This document shows positions 46,810 to 55,234 of a stretch of 64,000 bases of DNA, in pieces. Position 1 is the stretch's first letter. Each line of letters starts with the position of its first letter. The notes beneath the pieces were generated by a model. That model was given only the letters and a program-made list of their open reading frames with translations, was not told the origin of the DNA and did no database searches. Origin of the DNA: Bacillota bacterium (lineage in GTDB: Bacteria > Bacillota > Clostridia > Lachnospirales > Lachnospiraceae); assembly GCA_023412855.1 (NCBI GenBank), contig JAEZRJ010000080.1, positions 19,994-83,993 on the forward strand, given 5' to 3'. The translations under genes were made by a program, and so were the position numbers.

Positions 46810-46840
46810 AATATAGCAAGTAAGATAAAAAATATAGCAA
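46810..46840 (+). promoter_or_regulatory. Direct-repeat operator of the GNB/LNB operon
   Basis: AATATAGCAA occurs at 46810-46819 and 46831-46840, 21 bp apart, which places both copies on one helix face. They end 8 bp before the -35 element. This is the spacing and location expected for the AraC-type regulator encoded divergently. The rest of 46555-46809 is AT-rich and holds no gene. Confidence 0.72.
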
Positions 46841-46848
46841 CATACAAA

Positions 46849-46877
46849 TTGAATGAGGCAAAATAAATAGATATACT
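46849..46877 (+). promoter_or_regulatory. Promoter of the GNB/LNB transporter operon
   Basis: TTGAAT at 46849-46854, a 17-bp spacer and TATACT at 46872-46877, 48 bp before the first start codon and just downstream of the direct repeats. Confidence 0.72.
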
Positions 46878-46925
46878 AATTATACAAGAAAATAATTGGT
46901 TGTTATTAACAAAAGGAGGAACTAA

Positions 46926-48332
46926 ATGAAAAAGAGAGTAATATCTGTTCTATTGGCTACAGCAATGGTTGTAGGTACATTGGCAGGCTGTGGAAGCACA
47001 GCACCGGCAAAAGAAGAAGCACCGGCAGCAGATGAAACACAAGCGCCTGCTGAAGATGCACAGGAAACAGAGACTGAGGAGGCTTCTGCACAAGCTCTTG
47101 AAGGAACCTTGAAAGTGGCAGCATTTGACGGCGGATACGGCACGCAGATGTGGACGGAAGTAACAAATAAGTTTATGGAAAATAACCCGGGTGTTACCAT
47201 TGAACTTACGGCAGAAAAAAATCTGGAAGAAGTGATCAGCCCTCTTATGAAAGCAGGCGATTATCCTGACTTCGTATATCTGGCGACAGGACGTGAACTG
47301 GCACTTCCCGAAACATTATTAAAAGATAATGCGATTATGAATATTACGGATGTATTATCCATGACGGTACCTGGCGAAGACATAGCAGTAGGGGACAAGA
47401 TCATTACCGGTTTTACAGATACATTGGTAACAAATCCTTATAATGACGGCGAAACATATCTTGCGCCGATGTTCTACAGCCCTTGCGGACTTTGGTATGA
47501 TGCCAACCTTTTAGAAACAAAAGGCTGGAAAGTGCCTCAGACATGGGATGAAATGTGGGAGCTTGGAGATAAGGCAAAAGCGGAAGGAATTTCCTTATTT
47601 ACTTATCCGGTAGCAGGATACTTTGATGCATTTATATTTGGAATGCTGACAGAAGCCGGAGGAACTGATTTCTATAACAGAGCTATGAGCTATGAAGATG
47701 GTATATGGGAAACGCCGGAAGCAAAAGAAGTATTCGAAATCGTCGGCAAGCTTGCGGAATATATGGAGCCTACCACAGTCGGTAATGCAAATAAAGATAA
47801 CTTTAAGAAGAATCAGCAGTTGGTATTGGATGACAAAGCGATCTTTATGCCCAACGGAAACTGGATCATTGGAGAAATGGCAGATGCTCCGAGAGCGGAA
47901 GGCTTTAAATGGGGATTCGCACCTCTTCCGGCAATAAAAGCAGGCGGTGAACAGTGTGCGTTTACTTTCTTTGAACAGGCATGGATTCCTGCACAGGCAG
48001 AAAACCCGGAACTCGCAAAAGCATTCATGGCTTATCTTTATTCCGACGAAGCAGCAGAAATCTTTGCGAAAACAGGCGGAGCAATTCAGCCGATCAAAGG
48101 TGTAAGCAATTTTATTACCGATGAAGATACAAAAACAATATATTCCGTTTATGATACGGGCGCTATCGCTTCCATGGGCGGATTTGCTGCAACAGAAGCG
48201 GTAGAAGGCGTAAGCATGAAAGATACATTATTCTTTACCATTGACAGTATTGTGACAGGTGATAAGACAGTGGAAGAATGGCAGGCAGCAGTTGAAGGCG
48301 TAAGCGATCAATTAAGAGGCGCTTTGAAGTAA
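46926..48332 (+). CDS. Extracellular sugar-binding lipoprotein (CUT1), GNB/LNB locus
   Basis: Binding protein of the transporter encoded downstream. The start has AAAGGAGGA. The lipobox TLAGC gives Cys22 and is followed by an Ala/Glu/Pro-rich linker to about residue 60. The remaining fold is that of N-acetylglucosamine/chitobiose-type binding proteins (for example VTIELTAEKNLEEVISPLM and the TYLAPMFYSPCGLWYDANL block). The 468-aa length is usual. Given the GH112 gene in the same operon, the ligand is probably galacto-N-biose, lacto-N-biose or a sulfated derivative. A stem-loop follows the stop. Confidence 0.88.
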   Translation: MKKRVISVLLATAMVVGTLAGCGSTAPAKEEAPAADETQAPAEDAQETETEEASAQALEGTLKVAAFDGGYGTQMWTEVTNKFMENNPGVTIELTAEKNLEEVISPLMKAGDYPDFVYLATGRELALPETLLKDNAIMNITDVLSMTVPGEDIAVGDKIITGFTDTLVTNPYNDGETYLAPMFYSPCGLWYDANLLETKGWKVPQTWDEMWELGDKAKAEGISLFTYPVAGYFDAFIFGMLTEAGGTDFYNRAMSYEDGIWETPEAKEVFEIVGKLAEYMEPTTVGNANKDNFKKNQQLVLDDKAIFMPNGNWIIGEMADAPRAEGFKWGFAPLPAIKAGGEQCAFTFFEQAWIPAQAENPELAKAFMAYLYSDEAAEIFAKTGGAIQPIKGVSNFITDEDTKTIYSVYDTGAIASMGGFAATEAVEGVSMKDTLFFTIDSIVTGDKTVEEWQAAVEGVSDQLRGALK

Positions 48333-48377
48333 GAACTCGCTTTAAAAAATACACGAATTGAACTTTCTGACTGAAGC

Positions 48378-48412
48378 AAGCGGTGGGTAATCAAGGCTAC
48401 CCGCCGCTTTTT
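48378..48412 (+). terminator. Intra-operon stem-loop after the binding protein gene
   Basis: AAGCGGTGGGTA (48378-48389) pairs with TACCCGCCGCTT (48399-48410; one G-T pair), followed by T-rich sequence. It should allow partial termination so that the binding protein outnumbers the permeases. Confidence 0.8.
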
Positions 48413-48440
48413 GAGAGAAGTGTAATTAGGAGGTAGACAG

Positions 48441-49355
48441 ATGGAAAAAAGGAAAGGTAGAAAAAAGAGGAGAGGAGCATTTATTTTCTGCTGTGTTGCA
48501 CCGGCAACAATCCTTATGTTTCTATTTATGATTATGCCGACGTTTAACGTATTTAAAATGTCACTCTATAAATGGGGCGGATTTTCGGCTGAAAAAACCT
48601 TTGTAGGTATTGAAAATTTTAAAAAGCTGGCGGCGGATGAGAAATTCCTTCGTTCCATGCAGAACTCCATTCTCATTATTGTTGTTGTAACCGTTATAAC
48701 TATGGCGCTGGCAATTATTTTTGCAGCCATTTTATCCAGACAGAAGCTGAAAGGACAGGGATTTTTCCGGGTTGTATTTTATATTCCGAATATCCTATCC
48801 ATAGTTGTAATTTCCGCGATTTTTTCTGCGATATATGACCAGCGTGACGGTCTTTTAAATACTTTTATTTACTTGTTCCGTCCGGTAGGAGAAAACGGAG
48901 AAGGGCTGATCGCGTGGCTCGGTAATCAGAAACTGGTTATATGGGCAATCGTTATCGCATTGATCTGGCAGGCAATCGGCTACTATATGGTAATGTATAT
49001 GGCGAGTATGGCAAGTGTCCCGGAAAGCATCTATGAGTCTGCGTCCATTGAAGGAGCGGGAGGCATCACGCAGTTTTTTACGATGACATTGCCTCTTATA
49101 TGGAGCAATATAAGGACGACACTTACCTTTTTTATTATCAGTACCATTAATTTAAGCTTTATGCTGGTAAAGGCAATGACCGGCGGCGGACCTGACGGGG
49201 CCTCCGATGTATTTTTGAATTATATGTACAGCCAGGCTTACACGAATTCTTCTTATGGATATGGTATGGCTATCGGTGTAGTAGTATTTATTTTCTCATT
49301 TGCGCTTTCGGGTATTGTGAATGCAGTGACAAAACGCGAAACGCTGGAATTTTAG
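48441..49355 (+). CDS. Sugar ABC transporter permease 1 (CUT1), GNB/LNB locus
   Basis: Membrane channel subunit of 304 aa with six predicted helices and the EAA loop ESASIEGAGGITQFFTMTLP. The start has AGGAGGTA at good spacing and a Lys/Arg-rich cytoplasmic N-terminus. It precedes the partner permease by 15 bp. As in the first locus, no ATPase gene is present. Confidence 0.92.
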   Translation: MEKRKGRKKRRGAFIFCCVAPATILMFLFMIMPTFNVFKMSLYKWGGFSAEKTFVGIENFKKLAADEKFLRSMQNSILIIVVVTVITMALAIIFAAILSRQKLKGQGFFRVVFYIPNILSIVVISAIFSAIYDQRDGLLNTFIYLFRPVGENGEGLIAWLGNQKLVIWAIVIALIWQAIGYYMVMYMASMASVPESIYESASIEGAGGITQFFTMTLPLIWSNIRTTLTFFIISTINLSFMLVKAMTGGGPDGASDVFLNYMYSQAYTNSSYGYGMAIGVVVFIFSFALSGIVNAVTKRETLEF

Positions 49356-49370
49356 AAAGGAGGCCCTGTA

Positions 49371-50255
49371 ATGAATAAAAAGCATAATTATTCTAAAGTT
49401 ATGACGCAGTTTTTTGTGTATCTGGCTTTGATCATCTTTGCCGTGACTATCGTTGTTCCGGTTGCATGGGTATTTATGGCCTCTTTGAAAGAGAATGCTG
49501 AATTTTACGGGAGGAGTCCATGGACACTTCCTGAGGGACTCAATTTTCAGAATTTTATAGATGCCTTTGAGAAGGCCAATATGGGAACCTATATGGTGAA
49601 TTCTATTATTGTAACAATATTGGCACTCGGTTTTTTGCTGTTGATCGCCATTCCGGCGGCTTATGTATTGGCGAGATACCGCTTTAAAGGCAGTAAGATC
49701 CTCAATATAGTATTTATGGCAGGTTTATTTGTAAATGTAAATTATATCGTTGTTCCCATTTTCCTCATGCTGGTGGATGGAGATACCTTCCTGCGGGGAC
49801 ATGGTATGCCCCCGATGCTGCTGAATAATCTTATTATGCTGGCTCTTATTTACGCATCTACCCATCTGCCGTTTACCGTATATCTTTTATCCGGATTTTT
49901 TGCATCTATTCCGAAGGACTATGAAGAGGCGGCGTTTGTGGACGGAAGCGGTTACGTGCGTACTATGGCAACGATTATGATTCCTATGGCCAGACCGGCT
50001 GTTATTACCATTATTTTATTTAATTTCCTTGCATTTTGGAATGAATATATTATTTCTATGACTTTGATGACAAAAGATAAGTTTAAGACACTTCCGGTAG
50101 GCTTAATGAATTTGGTAAGCGCGCAAAAGGCATCAACAAATTATGGACAGTTGTATGCGGGACTTGTCATTGTCATGCTTCCTACATTGATACTATACAT
50201 GCTGGTACAAAGGCGTTTGACGCAGGGTATGAGCCTGGGCGGCCTGAAAGGATAG
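49371..50255 (+). CDS. Sugar ABC transporter permease 2 (CUT1), GNB/LNB locus
   Basis: Second channel subunit, 294 aa, with six helices, the EAA motif EEAAFVDGSGYVRTMATIMIP and the family ending LTQGMSLGGLKG. The start has AAAGGAGG. It is followed 10 bp later by a small membrane-protein gene whose ribosome site overlaps its stop codon. Confidence 0.92.
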   Translation: MNKKHNYSKVMTQFFVYLALIIFAVTIVVPVAWVFMASLKENAEFYGRSPWTLPEGLNFQNFIDAFEKANMGTYMVNSIIVTILALGFLLLIAIPAAYVLARYRFKGSKILNIVFMAGLFVNVNYIVVPIFLMLVDGDTFLRGHGMPPMLLNNLIMLALIYASTHLPFTVYLLSGFFASIPKDYEEAAFVDGSGYVRTMATIMIPMARPAVITIILFNFLAFWNEYIISMTLMTKDKFKTLPVGLMNLVSAQKASTNYGQLYAGLVIVMLPTLILYMLVQRRLTQGMSLGGLKG

Positions 50256-50265
50256 GAGGATAGTT

Positions 50266-50442
50266 ATGGAAGGGAAAATACTGCTGATAGTAAAAACAGT
50301 GAAGATAATTTTATTTGTAATTTTTTTAATGATGATCATATGGGGACAGAAGCAGATTGGTTATGTAAACCTTGGCGTTATGCTGGCCGGTCTTGCCGGA
50401 CTGCTTATGCTTTTGTACTCTTACAATAAAAAGTACCGATAG
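50266..50442 (+). CDS. Small two-helix membrane protein (58 aa), unknown function
   Basis: Short gene not previously separable from the intergenic DNA. ATG at 50266 has a perfect TAGGAGG site overlapping the end of the permease gene; the stop is at 50440-50442. The product is a 58-aa protein with hydrophobic segments at about residues 11-26 (IKIILFVIFLMMIIW region) and 34-51 and a basic tail (YNKKYR), so probably a two-helix hairpin in the membrane. It lies between the transporter and the GH112 gene, and could assist the transporter. I recall small uncharacterised proteins of this kind near GH112 genes in related bacteria, but I cannot verify a family. Confidence 0.8.
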   Translation: MEGKILLIVKTVKIILFVIFLMMIIWGQKQIGYVNLGVMLAGLAGLLMLLYSYNKKYR

Positions 50443-50466
50443 AAAAAAAGAATAAAGGAGAGGATT

Positions 50467-52626
50467 ATGCTGATGACTGGCAGGCTGACATTACCTACCG
50501 ACATAGATATGGTAGACGAGACAATAAGACTGAAAAATCTTCTTGGAGCGGATGCGCTGCGAGATTGTGACGGAACGGCGATGCCGGAGGAACTTTTAAC
50601 TCAGAGCGCTAAAAAATATGCAACCTATTATACGACAAGAAAAGATAACGATTGGGCGAAGGATAATCCCGAGGAAATCCAGCAGGAATATTTGCTCAGT
50701 GACCGTGTGACGGCAAGAGATACAAAGCTTAGGATTAAACTGATGAAAGGGTTTCATACCGAACAGTTGAAGGTAAATACAATCGACGATCCAAAACGAT
50801 GGTGGGAGGTTGTAGACAGGACGACCGGAGAGGTAGTTCCCGTGTATAAATGGGAATTTGACGGCGAAACGGAAGAGGTAGTGATTGAGTCGGTGAAATA
50901 CCATCAATATACGGTAAGCTTTCTGGCCTTTCTTGTCTGGGACCCGGTGCACATGTATAATTTCATTACAAATGACTGGAAAGAGGCGCCCCACCAGCTG
51001 ACCTTTGATGTAAGGCAGCCGAAGACACAAATACATGTGAAAGAAAAACTGAAAAGATGGTGTGAAGAAAATCCTCACATCGACGTAGTGCGGTTTACTA
51101 CATTTTTTCATCAATTTACTTTGACTTTTGACGAAAATAAGCGTGAAAAATATGTGGAATGGTTCGGATACAGCGCAAGCGTAAGCCCTTATATTCTGGA
51201 ACAGTTTGAAAAGTGGGCCGGATACAAATTCCGTCCGGAGTTTATCGTAGATCAGGGTTATCATAATTCTCTGTTCCGGGTACCGAGCAAAGAATTCAAG
51301 GATTTCATTGAATTCCAGCAGATAGAAGTCAGTAAGCTGGCAAAAGAAATGGTAAATATTGTACATGAATACGGCAAAGAGGCGATGATGTTCCTCGGCG
51401 ACCACTGGATCGGAACAGAGCCCTTCGGAAAGTATTTTCAGGATATCGGATTGGATGCTGTGGTAGGTTCGGTAGGCGATGGAGTGACACTCCGTATGAT
51501 TTCTGATATTAAAGGAGTAGAATATACGGAAGGAAGGCTTCTTCCTTATTTCTTCCCGGATGTATTCTGCGAAGGGGGAGATCCTATCGGCGAAGCGCAG
51601 GATAACTGGCTGAAGGCAAGACGTGCAATTTTACGTTCGCCGCTTGATCGTATCGGATACGGCGGATATTTGAAACTCGCTTCAGAATGGCCGGGATTTA
51701 TTGATGAGATAAAATATGTGGTAAATGAGTTCCGTCTCATTCATGAAAATATGCAGGGCACAAAAGCTTATACTGCACCGTTTAAGGTCGCGGTTTTAAA
51801 TTGCTGGGGAAATTTGAGAAGATGGATGGCAAATCAGGTGCATCATGCCATATGGCATAGAGAAATTTATTCTTATGTAGGTGTGATTGAATGTTTGAGC
51901 GGTATGCCTTTCGATGTAGAATTTATTACATTTGATGAGATTAGAAATGGAATAGCGGAAGATATCAAGGTAATCATTAATGCGGGAGATGCTTATACAT
52001 CCTTCAGCGGAGCAGAAAACTGGATCGATCCGGAAGTTGTGACCTCTTTACGAGAATTTGTGGATAACGGAGGCGGCTTTATCGGCGTGGGAGAACCTAC
52101 GGCATATCAGTTTGAAGGCCGATATTTCCAGCTGAGCGACGTACTCGGTGTAGACAGGGAAATGTGCTTTTCTCTCAGCACCGATAAATATAATGAACTG
52201 GATGCCGATCATTTTATTCTGGAAGATATTGAAGGAAGTGTGGATTTCGGAGAAGGCATGAGCCGCATTTATGCGCAGGGAGAGAATTACCAGATTTTAA
52301 ATAAGGACGGAGAGTACAGCAGGCTTGTCGTGAATGAGTATGGAAAAGGACACAGCGTCTATTTTGCGGGGCTTCCGTATTCGCCCCAGAACTGCCGTAT
52401 CCTGCTTCGCGCGATTTACTATGCGGCAGGTATGGAAAGCGAAATGAAGAAATACTACGTAACAAATGTGGATACCGAAGTAACGGTGTTTGAAAAGACC
52501 GGAAAAGCTGCGGTAATCAATAATGCAAGGCAGGCAAAACATACAGAGCTTTATATTGACGGCAGACTGGCATATAGTCTGGACCTGAACCCTATGGAAA
52601 TGAGATGGGTAGACTGCGGCAAGTAG
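50467..52626 (+). CDS. lnpA: 1,3-beta-galactosyl-N-acetylhexosamine phosphorylase (GH112)
   Basis: Cytoplasmic enzyme that splits galacto-N-biose or lacto-N-biose with phosphate into galactose 1-phosphate and GalNAc or GlcNAc. The ATG at 50467 has AGGAGAGG. The 719-aa length and many blocks are typical of GH112 (MTGRLTLPTDIDMVDET, RWWEVVDRTTGEVVPVY, FLVWDPVHMYNFITNDW, RFTTFFHQFTL). The general acid is expected at D312 (FLGDHWIGTEPFG). No signal peptide is present. It lies after the transporter genes and before the sulfatase gene, so the substrate is taken up as a disaccharide. Preference for GNB over LNB is not readable by eye. Confidence 0.95.
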   Translation: MLMTGRLTLPTDIDMVDETIRLKNLLGADALRDCDGTAMPEELLTQSAKKYATYYTTRKDNDWAKDNPEEIQQEYLLSDRVTARDTKLRIKLMKGFHTEQLKVNTIDDPKRWWEVVDRTTGEVVPVYKWEFDGETEEVVIESVKYHQYTVSFLAFLVWDPVHMYNFITNDWKEAPHQLTFDVRQPKTQIHVKEKLKRWCEENPHIDVVRFTTFFHQFTLTFDENKREKYVEWFGYSASVSPYILEQFEKWAGYKFRPEFIVDQGYHNSLFRVPSKEFKDFIEFQQIEVSKLAKEMVNIVHEYGKEAMMFLGDHWIGTEPFGKYFQDIGLDAVVGSVGDGVTLRMISDIKGVEYTEGRLLPYFFPDVFCEGGDPIGEAQDNWLKARRAILRSPLDRIGYGGYLKLASEWPGFIDEIKYVVNEFRLIHENMQGTKAYTAPFKVAVLNCWGNLRRWMANQVHHAIWHREIYSYVGVIECLSGMPFDVEFITFDEIRNGIAEDIKVIINAGDAYTSFSGAENWIDPEVVTSLREFVDNGGGFIGVGEPTAYQFEGRYFQLSDVLGVDREMCFSLSTDKYNELDADHFILEDIEGSVDFGEGMSRIYAQGENYQILNKDGEYSRLVVNEYGKGHSVYFAGLPYSPQNCRILLRAIYYAAGMESEMKKYYVTNVDTEVTVFEKTGKAAVINNARQAKHTELYIDGRLAYSLDLNPMEMRWVDCGK

Positions 52627-52657
52627 AGGATAATGCAAGAAAGGCATGGTTATTATT

Positions 52658-54010
52658 ATGGAAAAACCTAATATTTTGTTTTATTTTTCCGACCAGCAAA
52701 GATGGGATACGATAGGCTGTTACGGACAGCCCCTTCCCATTACTCCCAACTTGGATAAGCTGGCAGAGGAGGGCGTAGTTTTTGAAGAGGCTTATACGCC
52801 CCAGCCTGTCTGCGGACCTTGCCGCGCTATTTTTCAGACAGGGCAGTATCCGACACAAATGGGATGCTTCAAAAATGGAATCTCACTGCCGGATGATGTG
52901 AAGGTGGTTGCCGATTACATGTATGAAGCGGGTTATGACTGCGCGTATATAGGGAAGTGGCATTTGGCCAGCGATGATGCGGGAAGTACAAAACCGGAGG
53001 CGGATTATGCGACAACGGCCATTCCCCCGGAAAAACGAGGCGGTTATAAAGGCTTTTGGCGTGCGTCCGATATTCTTGAGTTTACGTCTCATGGATATGA
53101 CGGGTATGTATATGACGAGAATATGAATAAATGCGAATTCAAGGGATACCGCGTAGACAAGATTACGGATTATGCTTTGGAATATCTGGAAAATTGTGAT
53201 GGAAACCAGCCGTTTTTTATGACGATTTCTCACATTGAGCCGCATCATCAAAATGACCGTAAGCATTACGAAGGGCCGGACGGTTCGAAAGAAAGCTTTA
53301 AGGATTTTGTACTGCCGGGCGATTTGGAGGCCTTAGGAGGTAACGCCAGAGAAGAATACCCGGATTATCTTGGCTGCTGCAAAAGCCTCGATGATAATCT
53401 GGGAAGAGTGGTGGAAAAACTTAAGGAAAAAGGATTATACGAGAATACGATCATTATATATTCGTCGGACCACGGTTCTCATTTCCAGACAAGGAATAAA
53501 GACAGCCATTTAAACGGAGGAGATGATTATAAGCGCTCCTGTCACTCCTCGGTTCTTCATGTGCCCCTCATTATTGCGGGACCGGGTTTCCGGGGAAAGA
53601 GACGTATCGGAGAGCTGGTAAGTACGATAAGTCTTCCTAAGACATTTCTTGCCATGACAGGAATCCATGCAGGAGCCGCCATGGCGGGGGAAAATCTGCA
53701 GGAGGTATTGGAAGGGAGTGCGCAGGGAAGAGAAAACACAGTTTTTGCTCAAATCAGCGAGAGCCGTGTAGGGAGATGCATCCGGACGCAGGACTATCTT
53801 TTCAGCGTATATGCTCCGGATAAAAACGGGTTTGAATATGCGGACAGCGATGTGTATGCACCGGACTTTCTGTATGATTTGAAAAAAGACCCTTATGAGC
53901 TTTATAATGTTGTAAATGATGAAGCTTATAAAGAAATAAAAGAGGATATGAAAAAGCTGCTTATCAGAGAAATGAAGAAAGCGGGAGAAAAAGAACCTGT
54001 TATTAAATAG
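52658..54010 (+). CDS. Cys-type sulfatase
   Basis: Alkaline-phosphatase-superfamily sulfatase, predicted to remove O-sulfate from a carbohydrate. I prefer the ATG at 52658 (MEKPNILFYFSDQQRWD); an ATG at 52646 is too close to the AAAGG site. The active-site signature is C-G-P-C-R at residues 52-56, so Cys52 should be converted to formylglycine. Metal ligands are in FSDQQRWD and YSSDHGSHFQTR, and GKWHL is present. The position-4 Cys in the signature is less usual than Ser or Ala. There is no signal peptide, so it acts in the cytoplasm on imported sugars. The maturase gene is next. Confidence 0.93.
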   Translation: MEKPNILFYFSDQQRWDTIGCYGQPLPITPNLDKLAEEGVVFEEAYTPQPVCGPCRAIFQTGQYPTQMGCFKNGISLPDDVKVVADYMYEAGYDCAYIGKWHLASDDAGSTKPEADYATTAIPPEKRGGYKGFWRASDILEFTSHGYDGYVYDENMNKCEFKGYRVDKITDYALEYLENCDGNQPFFMTISHIEPHHQNDRKHYEGPDGSKESFKDFVLPGDLEALGGNAREEYPDYLGCCKSLDDNLGRVVEKLKEKGLYENTIIIYSSDHGSHFQTRNKDSHLNGGDDYKRSCHSSVLHVPLIIAGPGFRGKRRIGELVSTISLPKTFLAMTGIHAGAAMAGENLQEVLEGSAQGRENTVFAQISESRVGRCIRTQDYLFSVYAPDKNGFEYADSDVYAPDFLYDLKKDPYELYNVVNDEAYKEIKEDMKKLLIREMKKAGEKEPVIK

Positions 54011-54029
54011 CATATCTGCCTATCAGGGA

Positions 54030-54068
54030 CAGTAAGCCATACCGGTTATTATACGGTATGGCTTACTG
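54030..54068 (+). other. Perfect 15-bp hairpin between the sulfatase and maturase genes
   Basis: CAGTAAGCCATACCG at 54030-54044 and its exact complement at 54054-54068 with a 9-nt loop. No T-run follows, so it is more likely an RNA-stabilising or processing element than a terminator. Confidence 0.7.
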
Positions 54069-54100
54069 CACAGTGAAAAGCAGCAGGAAAGGAGAAGGGT

Positions 54101-55231
54101 ATGCCGGTATTGCAATTGTTGATAAAACCGGTTTCGGGGTTATGCAATATGAAATGCAGCTATTGCTTTTATTGTGATATTGCAAGCAAAAGGGAGACAG
54201 CATCCTACGGTACTATGAAAATAGATACTTTAGAGAAAGTAATAGAAAAAGCATTGGATTATGCAGATCATACCTGCGGTTTTATTTTTCAGGGAGGTGA
54301 GCCTACCCTTGCAGGACTGGATTTCTTTGAAAAGGTGGTTGAACTGCAAAGGCAATATAATCATAAAGGAGTAAAAATACAGAATTCCATTCAGACAAAT
54401 GGCTATGAGATGGATGAAAAGTGGTGTTATTTTTTGAAAAAGAATCATTTTCTTGTAGGGCTTTCTATAGACGGAATAAAGGCAACTCATGATATTTACA
54501 GAAGAACGAAGGGCGGAAAAGATACCTTTTTAGAGATAATAGATACGGCCTCCATGTTTGACAGAGTGGGAGTGGAATACAATGTTCTGACGGTGGTTCA
54601 TAAAAGTACGGCTGTTAAGATACGCAGGATATATGAGTTTTATAAAAAAAGAGGATTTAAATATCAGCAGTACATTGCATGTCTGGACCCTGTGTTTGAA
54701 AAACAGGGTGCGGAAGAATATTCTCTTACGCCGGAAATATACGGAGACTTTCTGAAAGAATTGTTTGATTTGTGGTATATTGATCTGCAGTGGGGACGCC
54801 AGCCTTATATCAGGCAGTTTGAAAATTATGTGGCAATTCTTCTTGGGTATCAGCCGGAAAGCTGTGAACAGAGAGGGATATGCGGTATTCAGCATGCGGT
54901 AGAAGCGGACGGTGAAGTATACCCATGTGATTTTTACGTTTTGGATGATTATAAGCTTGGTAATTTAAACTACTGCGGCTTCCCTGACATTGCCGAAAAA
55001 AGAGAGGAAATAGGCTTTATACGATCATCGTTGGACCACGATAAGGAGTGTAAAAAATGTTCCTATTTTCCATTGTGCCGCGGAGGGTGTGCAAGACATC
55101 GGCTGGAACTTCAGGACGGGAGCGGGAGGAGAAATTATTTCTGTCAGTCATATAAGATGTTTTTTGCGTACAGCATGGACAGACTGAATGATATAGCGCG
55201 GAAGATAAAGGAAAAGGAAAGAGGCAGATAG
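54101..55231 (+). CDS. Anaerobic sulfatase-maturating enzyme (radical SAM/SPASM)
   Basis: Converts the active-site cysteine of the neighbouring sulfatase to formylglycine without oxygen. The start has AAAGGAGAAG. The radical-SAM cluster motif is C15-NMK-C19-SY-C22. The C-terminal SPASM region supplies cysteines for two further clusters (CEQRGICG, then PCDFYVLDD, CKKCSYFPLCRGGC and YFCQSY). The 376-aa length is normal for anSMEs. The Cys-type sulfatase immediately upstream is its obvious substrate. It is 3 bp from the exporter gene, so the two are co-transcribed. Confidence 0.95.
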   Translation: MPVLQLLIKPVSGLCNMKCSYCFYCDIASKRETASYGTMKIDTLEKVIEKALDYADHTCGFIFQGGEPTLAGLDFFEKVVELQRQYNHKGVKIQNSIQTNGYEMDEKWCYFLKKNHFLVGLSIDGIKATHDIYRRTKGGKDTFLEIIDTASMFDRVGVEYNVLTVVHKSTAVKIRRIYEFYKKRGFKYQQYIACLDPVFEKQGAEEYSLTPEIYGDFLKELFDLWYIDLQWGRQPYIRQFENYVAILLGYQPESCEQRGICGIQHAVEADGEVYPCDFYVLDDYKLGNLNYCGFPDIAEKREEIGFIRSSLDHDKECKKCSYFPLCRGGCARHRLELQDGSGRRNYFCQSYKMFFAYSMDRLNDIARKIKEKERGR

Positions 55232-55234
55232 AAT

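Noticed and set aside
50596..51405. 269-codon open frame antisense to the GH112 gene
   Set aside because: Fortuitous open frame opposite a highly conserved enzyme; Phe/Tyr/His-rich composition typical of antisense shadows.
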